64,000 bases of DNA from Hymenobacter sp. YC55 (GTDB taxonomy: Bacteria; Bacteroidota; Bacteroidia; Cytophagales; Hymenobacteraceae). The stretch spans positions 682,001-746,000 of the forward strand of contig NZ_JARNTX010000001.1 in assembly GCF_029433095.1 (NCBI RefSeq), given 5' to 3'. The notes beneath the pieces were generated by a model. The model searched no databases and had not been told where the DNA came from. It saw only the letters and a list, made by a program, of their open reading frames with translations. Positions 16,810 through 24,523 of the stretch are shown in pieces (the first letter of the stretch is position 1; each line of letters begins with the position of its first letter). The translations under genes were made by a program, and so were the position numbers.

Positions 16810-17958
16810 TTACTTGGTAGCACGCACCGCGTCACCTGGCTTCACTTGGAGAATGCCCGTACGGATGACACTATCACCCACAGCCAAGCCGTCGGTGATT
16901 TGAATAACCTTATCGGAACGGATACCAATCTTCACTTTCTTCGGCACCATTTTACCGCCCTGCACGGTATACACGCTGTAGCCGCTAGCTTCCGGAATTA
17001 CGGATTCGGTTGGTACCTGCAAGGCATCCGTCGATTCGCCGAGCTTTAGGTTAACTCGCACGAACGCACCAGGACGCAGCTCGTTTTTAGCGTTGGCATA
17101 GCGGGCGCGCACCGGTTGAGTGCGGCTTACGGGGTCAATCTGCGGGTCGAGAGCGTAGACTTTGGCTTCGTATTGCTTGTTGGTGCTTTCGTCGGTTACA
17201 CTTACTAAGTCGCCTACTCGTACGTTGTTGGCAAAACGACCTGGCACCGCGAAGTCAATTTTGACGGGCCGTATGCGGGAGAGAGTCGTTATTTCAGCAC
17301 CGGGGCTCACGTAGGTGCCCACCGTAGCGGTAGTCAAACCGAGTACGCCATCGAATGGCGCCTTGACGTATGCCTTGTCGAGGGTAGCGCGAAGCGCTTG
17401 TAAGTCGGACTGAGCAGTAAGCAGCTGGTTGTTGGCTTGCTCGTATTCTTGCGCACTGATGTACTCCTTATCGAGCAGGGTGCGCTGACGCCGTTCCTGG
17501 TCCCGAAACAGCTTGATGTTGTATTCCTGCTTGCGGATAGCAGCTTGGGCTTCGTCGGCGTTGATGCTGAACAGCAATTGGCCTTTCCGTACAGGCTGAC
17601 CTTCTCTGATGTGCAGGCTGGTAATCTTGCCGGATAGCTCGCTCTTTATAACCACTGATTCATCGGCCAACACCGAACCGGTGGCAGCAACCTCGTCGGA
17701 GAGGTTGGTAGGTTTCACCACGTACACCTGAACCGCCAAGCGTTGAGCGCCACCCCGGCCACCGCCCCCGGGACCGGCTGCGCCGGGGCCTCCTTTGCCT
17801 CCGCCGGCTCCTTTGCCAGTGGTGGAAGGGAAATATTTTATTTTCACAAAAACCAACCCTGCTAGTAAAGCCAGCGCCAGAACTATCCACAACACCCGGT
17901 GGCTTTTTCCGGCTGGCTCTTGCATTACCTCTATTTCTTCTTGTTCCTTGGTTTGCAT
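16810..17958 (-). CDS. RND efflux periplasmic adaptor subunit (membrane fusion protein)
   Basis: A 382-residue HlyD/AcrA-type adaptor that links the RND pump to TolC. It is anchored by one transmembrane segment at about residues 20-44 (HRVLWIVLALALLAGLVFVKIKYF) rather than a lipobox. A glycine-rich linker (GKGAGGGKGGPGAAGPGGGGRGG) follows, then the barrel-sandwich hybrid with SGKITSLHIREGQPVRKGQLLFSI, an alpha-hairpin rich in Gln/Leu/Glu, and the second lipoyl half YVKAPFDGVLGLTTATVGTYVSPG. The C-terminal MP domain ends KPGDAVRATK. It is the first gene of the operon. A palindrome at 17980-18014 lies immediately before the start and is a candidate regulator site. Confidence 0.94.
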   Translation of the reverse strand: MQTKEQEEIEVMQEPAGKSHRVLWIVLALALLAGLVFVKIKYFPSTTGKGAGGGKGGPGAAGPGGGGRGGAQRLAVQVYVVKPTNLSDEVAATGSVLADESVVIKSELSGKITSLHIREGQPVRKGQLLFSINADEAQAAIRKQEYNIKLFRDQERRQRTLLDKEYISAQEYEQANNQLLTAQSDLQALRATLDKAYVKAPFDGVLGLTTATVGTYVSPGAEITTLSRIRPVKIDFAVPGRFANNVRVGDLVSVTDESTNKQYEAKVYALDPQIDPVSRTQPVRARYANAKNELRPGAFVRVNLKLGESTDALQVPTESVIPEASGYSVYTVQGGKMVPKKVKIGIRSDKVIQITDGLAVGDSVIRTGILQVKPGDAVRATK

Positions 17959-17979
17959 ACTCTAAGAAGGTTCTGACCT

Positions 17980-18014
17980 GAAGCGTTTTACTGTAGGTAT
18001 ACAGCTAACGCTTC
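17980..18014. promoter_or_regulatory. Imperfect palindrome upstream of the efflux operon
   Basis: GAAGCGT (17980-17986) pairs with ACGCTTC (18008-18014), and inside it CTGTA pairs with TACAG around the loop GGTA. It lies 22 bp before the adaptor ATG and contains the shared GTTTTAC-n-GTAG motif. Confidence 0.4.
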
Positions 18015-18122
18015 ACAACGCGAATGGCTGGTTTTAAGTTGACTCGGAGTGAATAGTACTAGATAAACACGGCGGTAAGACACGAAAATCGGCCGCAGGT
18101 TGCAGCTTGGTTCAATCCATTG

Positions 18123-18157
18123 AAAAACCCGGTCAGCCACGTAGCCGACCGGGTTTC
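18123..18157 (-). terminator. Rho-independent terminator
   Basis: AACCCGGTC and GACCGGGTT (within 18126-18155) form a stem; on the minus strand it is followed by TTTTTCA. It serves the DUF892 gene ending at 18187. Confidence 0.8.
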
Positions 18158-18186
18158 CGGGTATGACAAGAATTATTGCTTCGGGT

Positions 18187-18690
18187 TTAAAGCGCTTTCT
18201 CGTTAATATAGCTTTTCGCCAAATTATTGAGCTTGGTATCGGTGGCCTGCTCTTCGTTGAGCGTTTGGTGCAGCAAGGCCGCCGCCTCCGGCTGTCCGAC
18301 GCGCTGTGCGTAATGTGCTGCCGTACCGTAGCCCGCAATTTCATAGTGCTCTACGCGCTGGGCTGAAGCTATAAGGCCAGCATCTTTCACCTCGTCGGTA
18401 GCATCCTCATGAATCATGTCGGAGCCTTCCTTCAGGATGCCTTCCATAGCTTTGCACTTATGGCCGGTTAGGCTGATGTCGAGCATTTTGCCAATCTGCT
18501 CTAGGCGGGCCACTTGGTTTTTGGTTTCCTGCAAATGCGTTTGAAACGCTGTTTTCAATCCCGAGTCTTTGGCTTTTGCTGCCATTTCAGGTAGCACTTC
18601 CAGCAGTTGGTTTTCAGCGCTGTACAGGTCTTTTAATTGCTCGTGAAATAAGTCGTCGAGGGTAGTGAGTTTATCTGAGAAGAGGCCCAT
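18187..18690 (-). CDS. Ferritin-like DUF892 (YciE/YciF-type) stress protein
   Basis: A 167-residue four-helix ferritin-like protein of the DUF892 family, associated with general stress. It starts GLFSDKLTTLDDLFHEQLKDLYSAENQLLEVLPEMAAKA, the standard opening. Candidate metal ligands appear in EQLKDLYSAENQ, HLQETKNQ and ALIASAQRVEHYEIAGYGTAAHYA. I chose the ATG at 18690; the frame remains open to 18960 but that part is antisense to the divergent MGMT-like gene and has no family match. It ends before a terminator and is monocistronic. Iron oxidation or storage is possible but unproven for the family. Confidence 0.9.
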   Translation of the reverse strand: MGLFSDKLTTLDDLFHEQLKDLYSAENQLLEVLPEMAAKAKDSGLKTAFQTHLQETKNQVARLEQIGKMLDISLTGHKCKAMEGILKEGSDMIHEDATDEVKDAGLIASAQRVEHYEIAGYGTAAHYAQRVGQPEAAALLHQTLNEEQATDTKLNNLAKSYINEKAL

Positions 18691-18821
18691 GGTTGTGTAG
18701 GTGTTAAGGTGGAAATCAAGTACATCCGATACGTACTCAACAGCAGGGGCGTTACAACTCAGTCCAACCCACTCCGTTAGGTTTTCTACTTTCCGTACCC
18801 GCTTTTCCATGTTTCTAGCCC

Positions 18822-19184
18822 ATGAGCTTACCCCGCAACCCCACCGAAGCAAGCCGTAATTTTTTCCAGGAAGTGCATGAAGTGGTACGTTTGATACCAT
18901 CAGGTCGGGTTTCCACCTACGGGGCAATTGCGCATTACCTAGGTGCTCGGCATGGTGCACGCATGGTTGGCTATGCGTTAATAGCTGCTGCGCCCGCCCG
19001 AGGCTTAGAAGATATTCCCGCCCAACGGGTAGTCAACCGCAATGGCCTGCTCACAGGACGTATGCACTTCGCTACGCCAACCGCTATGCAAGAAGCTCTT
19101 GAAGCCGAAGGTGTGCGCGTAGCCGACGACCAAGTAGTGGAATTCAAGAAGCTGTTTTGGGACCCAAGCGTGGAGTTGGAGTAG
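18822..19184 (+). CDS. Alkyltransferase-like (ATL) protein of the MGMT DNA-binding family, catalytic Cys absent
   Basis: A 120-residue protein with the C-terminal DNA-binding fold of O6-methylguanine-DNA methyltransferase. The helix-turn-helix region PSGRVSTYGAIAHYLG and RMVGYALIAAAP are clear. Where active MGMT has PCHR, this has PAQR (Pro66-Ala67-Gln68-Arg69), so the alkyl-acceptor cysteine and its histidine partner are both missing. Known ATL proteins bind O6-alkylguanine, flip the base and hand the lesion to nucleotide excision repair; by family this is the expected role. Length matches ATLs (100-125). It is divergent from the DUF892 stress gene 131 bp away. Not an alkyltransferase itself. 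Confidence 0.9.
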   Translation: MSLPRNPTEASRNFFQEVHEVVRLIPSGRVSTYGAIAHYLGARHGARMVGYALIAAAPARGLEDIPAQRVVNRNGLLTGRMHFATPTAMQEALEAEGVRVADDQVVEFKKLFWDPSVELE

Positions 19185-19652
19185 TGCTAGTAACATTGTA
19201 AAATGTCTTAACGCTCTGTTCTCTGGAGTGCTTGCGGCCCTTTAGCACACAGATGCTGTGCGCATATCCGCCCACCCAACCCCAATGCATAGGTGGGCAG
19301 GCTGGCCAGTGTCCTGCTACCACAACCAGAGACAATCCAGCTATGGAGCAACTCTACTTTGGTACAGTCTAGCTGTACGAACGGAATTTCCTTCTTGCGC
19401 CGCTACTACACCTATGTGCGTAAGTCGAAGCACCGCATCATTAGTGAGGCAGAACAAGGCGAGTTTTAATACAAACTAAGGAGTATAAATACATAGTAAA
19501 ATAACCAAGCTAAGAGTCCTGATATCAACCAGGTCTCTTAGCCTGCCTGCAAGGCTTGCCTAAGCCGTATCAAGAAAGATGTTGCCAACAGAACCGAGTG
19601 AATGAGCTTAAAGCAACTTTAGGCAATAGTTTTAATAACCAATAACATCAAC
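19185..19652. other. Intergenic region with a hairpin at 19509-19542
   Basis: GCTAAGAG (19509-19516) pairs with CTCTTAGC (19535-19542), with an inner CCTG/CAGG stem and one T-T mismatch. This could end transcription between the convergent ATL and regulator genes, though no T-tract is present. I searched the minus strand here for a lost helix-turn-helix of the regulator and saw none. Nothing else is supported. Confidence 0.5.
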
Positions 19653-20060
19653 TTAATAGGAACTCAAAACTTGACGAGGCTCACTGGTATTAGCCGCCAG
19701 AATAGCGCCGCGCACTTCCTCTGGGCTGGCGTTCTTGAGTAAGTAGCCATGAGCACCTTCCACTTTCAAGCTCTCGATTAGCTCGGGTTCGTCATGCATA
19801 GAGATAATGATGACGCGAATACGGGGGTATTGCGCACGCAACAGCCGGACAGTTTGTAAACCGTCAAGATTAGGCATTTGCAAATCCATTAGTATCACTT
19901 CTGGCAGATTGCCTTGGTCTAGACGGTGGAGTAATTCTTCGCCGTCGCCAGCTTCGAAAAGTACTTCCATGCCGGGAAATCCGCTGATAAGAGCACGCAG
20001 GCCCTTGCGAAATAAAATGTGGTCATCAACCACGGCCAAACGAATTGTTGCAGGTGTCAT
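19653..20060 (-). CDS. Receiver-only response regulator (NarL-type receiver without HTH)
   Basis: A 135-residue protein consisting almost only of a REC domain. Acidic pocket Asp12/Asp13 (AVVDDH), phosphoacceptor Asp59 (VILMDLQMPNLDG), switch Ser87 (IIISMHD) and Lys109 (GYLLKNASPEE) are all present, so phosphorylation should work. The KNASPEEV linker is typical of NarL/FixJ regulators, which then have a LuxR-type DNA-binding domain to about residue 215, but this one stops at residue 135. It overlaps the upstream histidine kinase gene by 4 bp, so the two are a coupled pair. Output must be by protein interaction, or the gene has lost its effector. Confidence 0.9.
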   Translation of the reverse strand: MTPATIRLAVVDDHILFRKGLRALISGFPGMEVLFEAGDGEELLHRLDQGNLPEVILMDLQMPNLDGLQTVRLLRAQYPRIRVIIISMHDEPELIESLKVEGAHGYLLKNASPEEVRGAILAANTSEPRQVLSSY

Positions 20061-20875
20061 AATAGGGAGCTAATGAGAGCAGGTATTTGAGAAGCAGTAA
20101 TATACGGTACGGGTAAGGAAATCCAAACCTGGCTGCCGACCCCCAATTCCGACTGATATCGGAGGGTTCCTTGCAAGACGGCCACACGGCTACGCAGATT
20201 GGTAAGACCGTGGCCAGTGCGGGCGCCACTTAAGGGTTGGGCATCAACTTTTGATGTATCAAAGCCGATGCCGTTATCGGTATAATGCAAAGAAAGCGTA
20301 TCGGTGCCAAAGTCTACTACAATATCAATCTTGTCGGCGTGCGCATGCTGCAAACCGTTACCTAGTAACTCTTGCACCACGCGGTACACAATAAGTTCGT
20401 AATGTGGGTCGAGGCGGCGGGGCTGGCCACGCTGTTCCAGGTTGAGGCGAGTAGGGCCGTCGGTGGGCACAGTGCGAGCTAAGGCATCGAGCGCAAAAGG
20501 CAGCCCGAATTTTTGTAAGGCTGCGGGCAACAGATTGCGTGAAATGCGTCGAACTTCTGTGATAGCCTGATCAAGCAGTCCGCTGGCTTCCTGAGTAAGT
20601 GAGGGGTGACCGAGTGAGCTTAGGTGCAGCTTCACGATAGCCAAGGTAGTACCTACTCCATCATGCAAGTCGGCCGCAATACGGCGGCGTTCATCCTCTT
20701 GGGCTAGTAACGCCGCTTCCAGTGCCTGTTGTTGAGCCGTTTCGCGCACTTGCCGCAGTTGTTCCTGTTGGCGGAGTAGCCGCCGCTGGTAGCGAAGCAC
20801 AAATGCCACGATGCCCAGCGCGAGCAGCAGTAGCACTGGTGTAGCCAGCATAACAGGAATCAGCCAATTATTCAT
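20057..20875 (-). CDS. NarL-family sensor histidine kinase
   Basis: A 272-residue membrane kinase. One transmembrane helix lies at about residues 6-28 (IPVMLATPVLLLLALGIVAFVL) with almost no periplasmic part, then a coiled stretch rich in Arg/Gln. The HisKA_3 dimerisation motif DERRRIAADLHDGVGTTLA carries the phosphoacceptor His71. The ATPase domain has the N box VVQELLGNGLQHAHA and G1 DNGIGFD and G2 GHGLTNLRSRV. With no extracellular sensor domain it probably reads signal through a partner or the membrane. Its stop overlaps the receiver gene by 4 bp. A 7-TM protein gene lies 341 bp upstream on the same strand and is a candidate partner. Confidence 0.93.
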   Translation of the reverse strand: MNNWLIPVMLATPVLLLLALGIVAFVLRYQRRLLRQQEQLRQVRETAQQQALEAALLAQEDERRRIAADLHDGVGTTLAIVKLHLSSLGHPSLTQEASGLLDQAITEVRRISRNLLPAALQKFGLPFALDALARTVPTDGPTRLNLEQRGQPRRLDPHYELIVYRVVQELLGNGLQHAHADKIDIVVDFGTDTLSLHYTDNGIGFDTSKVDAQPLSGARTGHGLTNLRSRVAVLQGTLRYQSELGVGSQVWISLPVPYITASQIPALISSLL

Positions 20876-21065
20876 CTAAACGATAAAGGGATACAGAAGG
20901 CAATAGAGAAGTAGTTGAAACCAGCGCAAATAAACTGAACTACAACAGGTTTATCACAGAAATAAGTAATGAAACGACAAACTGCTTTAAGAAAATAGAG
21001 TTTGAAGCAAAGCAATTAGCGTATGCACACCATCATATGGTGACTGAAAAATACGTCACGATCTT

Positions 21066-21293
21066 CTAACTTACCAGAAATGTCCACTTATTATCTAAGT
21101 AAGGAGTAGCTGATTGTAAGCTGCTTAGCTCCTGCTTGCCTTTATAGTATGGGTTATCGCTGGCGAATAGACCTAGGCACAGGCTGCCAAGTACCAGAGG
21201 GAAAAAGAACAGCTTCTTACCGGTGTATAATTTGCCGGTTAGAGTAAGAAGCCGAGGGCATGGAAGGGATTGTTGGCGGTTGCATCTTTCCAA
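21066..21293 (-). CDS. Possible small membrane peptide overlapping the 7-TM gene (doubtful)
   Basis: A 75-residue frame with a hydrophobic segment (KKLFFFPLVLGSLCLGLFA) followed by a polar tail. It starts inside the 3' end of the 7-TM gene (77 bp overlap, different frame) and ends 190 bp before the histidine kinase. No family is recognised. Its position between a membrane protein and a kinase is suggestive, but the long overlap and lack of a better start leave it doubtful. Confidence 0.25.
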   Translation of the reverse strand: MERCNRQQSLPCPRLLTLTGKLYTGKKLFFFPLVLGSLCLGLFASDNPYYKGKQELSSLQSATPYLDNKWTFLVS

Positions 21294-21942
21294 CCAGTAG
21301 GAAAGCCCATGCGATAATAGAATTCAGGATAAGACTAAGAACTGAATTTACCATCATCATAAGCATCTCCTGCACACCAGACACAGAGTCTTGCAATAGA
21401 AAAACCATTACTGTCCCGGCGAAATAAATTATTACTCCTATACCTATCACGAACATAGGGTTCCGCTCCATAGAGCTTGTGCGAAGCTCCTGCAAAAGCT
21501 GTTCGAAATACAATAAGACAGTACTAATAAGCAGCGCACTTTCGGCCGCAACTGTGTACACGGTTGTAGCTTCTAAACCACTCAAGTAGAAGAAATCAGT
21601 AACGGCAAGCACGATAAACACGCCAGCCGCTATACGCAGAAAGTAGCGGGCCTTTGAAGACCGTAATACCGAGTAGAAAGCATAGCCTAAGAAGAGAGTC
21701 TCTAGTATGGTGACGGTGTTCCATACAAAGAGATTGTGCTGCTTCGCTGCAAAAAGAATTTCGCCAATAGCTGTTAGTACGGCCCACATCACACAACACC
21801 ATAAAATAACTTTATGGTGCTTCTGCAACACAGACCAGTACCGGTAGCCCACCCCTATTGGAAGCAATAGGGAAAGCTCACTGGTGTAGGTCAGAATGGG
21901 TCTAACCTTAAGTACCCAGGCTAGATCGGGCGTTGGCATCAC
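21217..21942 (-). CDS. Seven-transmembrane protein of unknown function
   Basis: A 241-residue membrane protein with seven hydrophobic segments at about residues 17-33, 45-63, 72-90, 103-120, 127-145, 163-182 and 194-215. Conserved-looking features are a Glu in TM2 (AVLTAIGEIL), a Glu in TM3 (VTILETLFLGYAF) and a Glu in TM5 (AAESALLIST). The C-terminal tail is short and polar. I know similar uncharacterised membrane proteins beside histidine kinases in Hymenobacter-type genomes, but no function is assigned. The gene follows the 115-residue cytoplasmic protein by 11 bp, so those two are an operon. The kinase pair lies 341 bp downstream. Confidence 0.82.
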   Translation of the reverse strand: MMPTPDLAWVLKVRPILTYTSELSLLLPIGVGYRYWSVLQKHHKVILWCCVMWAVLTAIGEILFAAKQHNLFVWNTVTILETLFLGYAFYSVLRSSKARYFLRIAAGVFIVLAVTDFFYLSGLEATTVYTVAAESALLISTVLLYFEQLLQELRTSSMERNPMFVIGIGVIIYFAGTVMVFLLQDSVSGVQEMLMMMVNSVLSLILNSIIAWAFLLVGKMQPPTIPSMPSASYSNRQIIHR

Positions 21943-21953
21943 GTAAAGGCTAG

Positions 21954-22301
21954 CTAATTACGGGCTAACGAACTGACTATGCAGGTATCCGGGCAACCTT
22001 GCCCTTTGTCGAAAACCAAGTTATGCTCCTCGGTTAAGTCGCCTTCTTCGGTAGCTCCTACGAGCACAAAACACTCCTTGCCATCGGGATTGATAGCATT
22101 ATAAATACGAATTCCCGTGGCCCCGTCTTGCCGCAGCAATTGCAAAAAGACGTCGGCGCTATAAAACACCGACTGTAAGCCTCCTGCATGGTCGTTCTGA
22201 TAAGTAGCAGTCCAGGCTGCTGCTTTATCAAAGCTGATGCGCTCCCCCACAACATTGTGGGAGTCGAGTTTATCGGAAGGGTTGTTAAACGAAGAATCCA
22301 T
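21954..22301 (-). CDS. Small conserved cytoplasmic protein with GIRIYNA motif, unknown function
   Basis: A 115-residue soluble protein. The core reads AAAWTATYQND, SVFYSADVFLQLLRQDGATGIRIYNAINPDGKECFVLVGATEEGDL, ending with KGQGCPDTC. The combination of a Q-type helix, GIRIYNA, a glycine-flanked beta hairpin (VLVGATEEGDL) and a C-terminal CPxxC pair recurs in uncharacterised Bacteroidota proteins I have seen. The CPDTC pair could bind metal or form a disulfide. I chose the ATG at 22301 (MDSSFNNP) over one at 22343. It lies 11 bp upstream of the 7-TM gene. The function is not known. Confidence 0.75.
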   Translation of the reverse strand: MDSSFNNPSDKLDSHNVVGERISFDKAAAWTATYQNDHAGGLQSVFYSADVFLQLLRQDGATGIRIYNAINPDGKECFVLVGATEEGDLTEEHNLVFDKGQGCPDTCIVSSLARN

Positions 22302-22429
22302 ATGGGCAAATAGAATGCAGCTGGAAAGATGGTGCAGCGCCATTGAGTTTTAAATCAGCACATTCAAATATATATAAAACCTTATTATGGGCCGCCATCT
22401 TGCGCATCTACTTGCTTGTTTGGTTTGCT

Positions 22430-22735
22430 TTAGAAAAGTAAGCCGCCGCTGGTGTCGCGCGGTGAGCGGGAGGAACGCTTTGGGGTAGGTGGAGCAAAGA
22501 GGGGCTGTGCTTCTTCGGGTGGCGTAGGCAATTCTTCTTCGTCCTGGTCTAGGTTCTCAAACACCCGGTCGATGGCATCCTCGGCAGTGCGTAATTTCTG
22601 CTTGCAAAGGCGAATGAGTTGGGCCGAGCGCTGCACACGAGCCGTTAGCTCATCTACATCGACGGTGTCGGTTTCTAGCGCCCGCAAAATAGTTTCAAGC
22701 TCGGCTATAGCGTCACGATAAGTGGTGTTATCCAT
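22430..22735 (-). CDS. xseB: Exodeoxyribonuclease VII small subunit
   Basis: A 101-residue protein whose first 70 residues form the XseB helical hairpin (YRDAIAELETILRALETDTVDVDELTARVQRSAQLIRLCKQKL in pieces), the part that binds XseA. The acidic and proline-rich C-terminal extension (ENLDQDEEELPTPPEEAQPLF, then a basic SSRSPRD) is longer than the usual 65-80 residues. It lies 116 bp downstream of xseA on the same strand and is probably cotranscribed. Together they degrade single-stranded DNA to oligonucleotides. Confidence 0.93.
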   Translation of the reverse strand: MDNTTYRDAIAELETILRALETDTVDVDELTARVQRSAQLIRLCKQKLRTAEDAIDRVFENLDQDEEELPTPPEEAQPLFAPPTPKRSSRSPRDTSGGLLF

Positions 22736-22851
22736 GAGAAGGAAGTGAGTTTAGGAAGAATAAGACGAGGAGATTGTTTCTACTGGTCGAGTGTCCGGTA
22801 AGTATTTCTACTCTTAAGTAACCAGCAGCCACTAGAACTTTCGCCGTGCGG

Positions 22852-24234
22852 TCAGATAGGAATGCCGTTATTTTGCTTGCTAGCTAAGGCGTCTTTCTGT
22901 TGGTTGGCTTTTTCTAGTAGCAGTATTTCAGCACGGTGCAACATGCGTTCAGCAGCTAATTGAAGCTGGTAGCGCTTGTGCAGCAACTGCTCACGGCGAC
23001 GGCGGTGTAGGCGACGGAAGCGGCGAGCCAGCGTAATACCCAGATGCACGAGGCGGCGCTGCTGGCCTACGGCGGCGTGATGGGCGGCGCGTTGTAGAGC
23101 ATGCCGTTGTTGGCCAAGTTGCAGTTCTTGCTGCCGCAAACGTGCCCGGGCTAGTGGTGCCGTAGCCCGCACTCGTTGCCGTAAAGTACTTCGGTGACCT
23201 TCGAACTGTTCTTGGGCGGCAAGATGCGTGCGCCGGCCAACCCGGTCGAGGTGAGTGGCTGCATCTTGAATTTGTTGCGCTGCCAACTCCCGAATGCGGC
23301 CGGCATAACCATCATAGACAGCATCGAGGCGTGCTAGCCGGTCGGCGAGGAAGGCTGCCACGGCAGTAGGCGTTTTCAGGGCAAGGTGCGCTGTCAGGTC
23401 TACTACCGCCTCATCACGTTCGTGGCCAATACCGGTGAGGATGGGCAGCGGAAAGGCGCCGATGGCCGCGGCCAGCCCATAGTCATCGAAGGCCAACAAG
23501 TCGGTTTTCGAGCCACCCCCTCTGATAATGACCACCGCATCGAAGTGCTGGCGTCGCTTACGGATGCTCTCTAGCGCTGCCCGAATGCTGCCCGGAGAAT
23601 CTTCGCCTTGCATGGTGGCCGGAAATAGCGCCAGTGAAAAAGCGTAGGATGACTCTTCTAACTGCTGCACGAAGTCTTGAAAGCCAGCCGCTGTGGGCGA
23701 GGAGATAATAGCCAAACGTTGCGGAGCCAGCGCCAGCGGTAGTGCACGCTGCCGCTCCAGCAATCCTTTTTCAGCAAGCTTGCGCAAGGTCTCCAGACGC
23801 TGCCGGGCCAACTCACCTACTGTATAGGTGGGGTCGATGGCTAGCACGTCGAGGCTAAGGCCATATTGCTCGTGAAATTTCACTTGCACGCGCAGCATGA
23901 TTTTCAGGCCTGGGCGCAGTTCCTGGCCGGTGTGCTCCTCGAATACGGGCGCAAGTTGCTGGTAGCGTTGGCTCCAGATAGTAGCGCGGGCTTGGGCTTT
24001 AAGCTGTGCCCCGCGGCCCGTTTGGTGCTGGTCGGTGAGGGTGAGGTAGCAATGCGCGCCGTCGAAGCGGGGGAGCGTGAGGTCGGCAATTTCGGCTACC
24101 ACCCAATACGAATCGGCAAACCGCTCGCTCAAGCTTTGCTTCACACGCAGCAGCAACTCGGCCAGCGGCAAGGCTACTGGGGGCAAAGAAGTTGAAAGGC
24201 CCGGTTCGGGTCGACGGTTATAGAGCGGTGGCAT
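22852..24234 (-). CDS. xseA: Exodeoxyribonuclease VII large subunit
   Basis: A 460-residue cytoplasmic nuclease subunit. An N-terminal OB fold is visible (ADSYWVVAEIADLTLPRFDGAHCYLTLTD), then the catalytic core with PQRLAIISSPTAAGFQDF, VIIRGGGSKTDLLAFDDYGLA and LTGIGHERDEAVVDLTAHLALKTPTAVAAFL, all signatures of the family. A long basic coiled-coil C-terminal region (rich in Arg, Gln and His, about residues 290-450) matches the known helical stalk that wraps XseB. I chose the ATG at 24234 because MPPLYNRRPEPGLS leads directly into the OB fold; an ATG at 24291 is in frame. xseB follows on the same strand. Confidence 0.94.
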   Translation of the reverse strand: MPPLYNRRPEPGLSTSLPPVALPLAELLLRVKQSLSERFADSYWVVAEIADLTLPRFDGAHCYLTLTDQHQTGRGAQLKAQARATIWSQRYQQLAPVFEEHTGQELRPGLKIMLRVQVKFHEQYGLSLDVLAIDPTYTVGELARQRLETLRKLAEKGLLERQRALPLALAPQRLAIISSPTAAGFQDFVQQLEESSYAFSLALFPATMQGEDSPGSIRAALESIRKRRQHFDAVVIIRGGGSKTDLLAFDDYGLAAAIGAFPLPILTGIGHERDEAVVDLTAHLALKTPTAVAAFLADRLARLDAVYDGYAGRIRELAAQQIQDAATHLDRVGRRTHLAAQEQFEGHRSTLRQRVRATAPLARARLRQQELQLGQQRHALQRAAHHAAVGQQRRLVHLGITLARRFRRLHRRRREQLLHKRYQLQLAAERMLHRAEILLLEKANQQKDALASKQNNGIPI

Positions 24235-24523
24235 ATAGGCGTAAAGGTACGGCTTATGCGCTGCTGACGCTAGAACGCAGGCGCAGGACACCGGATAGAT
24301 GCAGGTTTTTCTGAATGAAGAAGCAACGTAACTACCCCATCAACAATTCGAAATAAGCAAGTAGAATAACGAACAATGGGACAACACAGACTACGAATGT
24401 CGAGAGGAAAGAAAACCAGGCCGGAGGAAACGAGATTAATATTGAATTAAAGCCAAGAGAGCCAACTGCATGGGAGAAGGTTTAAAACCTGCCTACCTTG
24501 CACTCCGTTTTCTAAATTCTGCT

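Noticed and set aside
18691..18960. N-terminal extension of the DUF892 gene
   Set aside because: The extra 90 residues lie opposite the ATL gene and have no family match; the ATG at 18690 gives the standard DUF892 start.
19500..19652. Lost DNA-binding domain of the receiver regulator
   Set aside because: I read the minus-strand frames downstream of the stop and found no LuxR-type motif.
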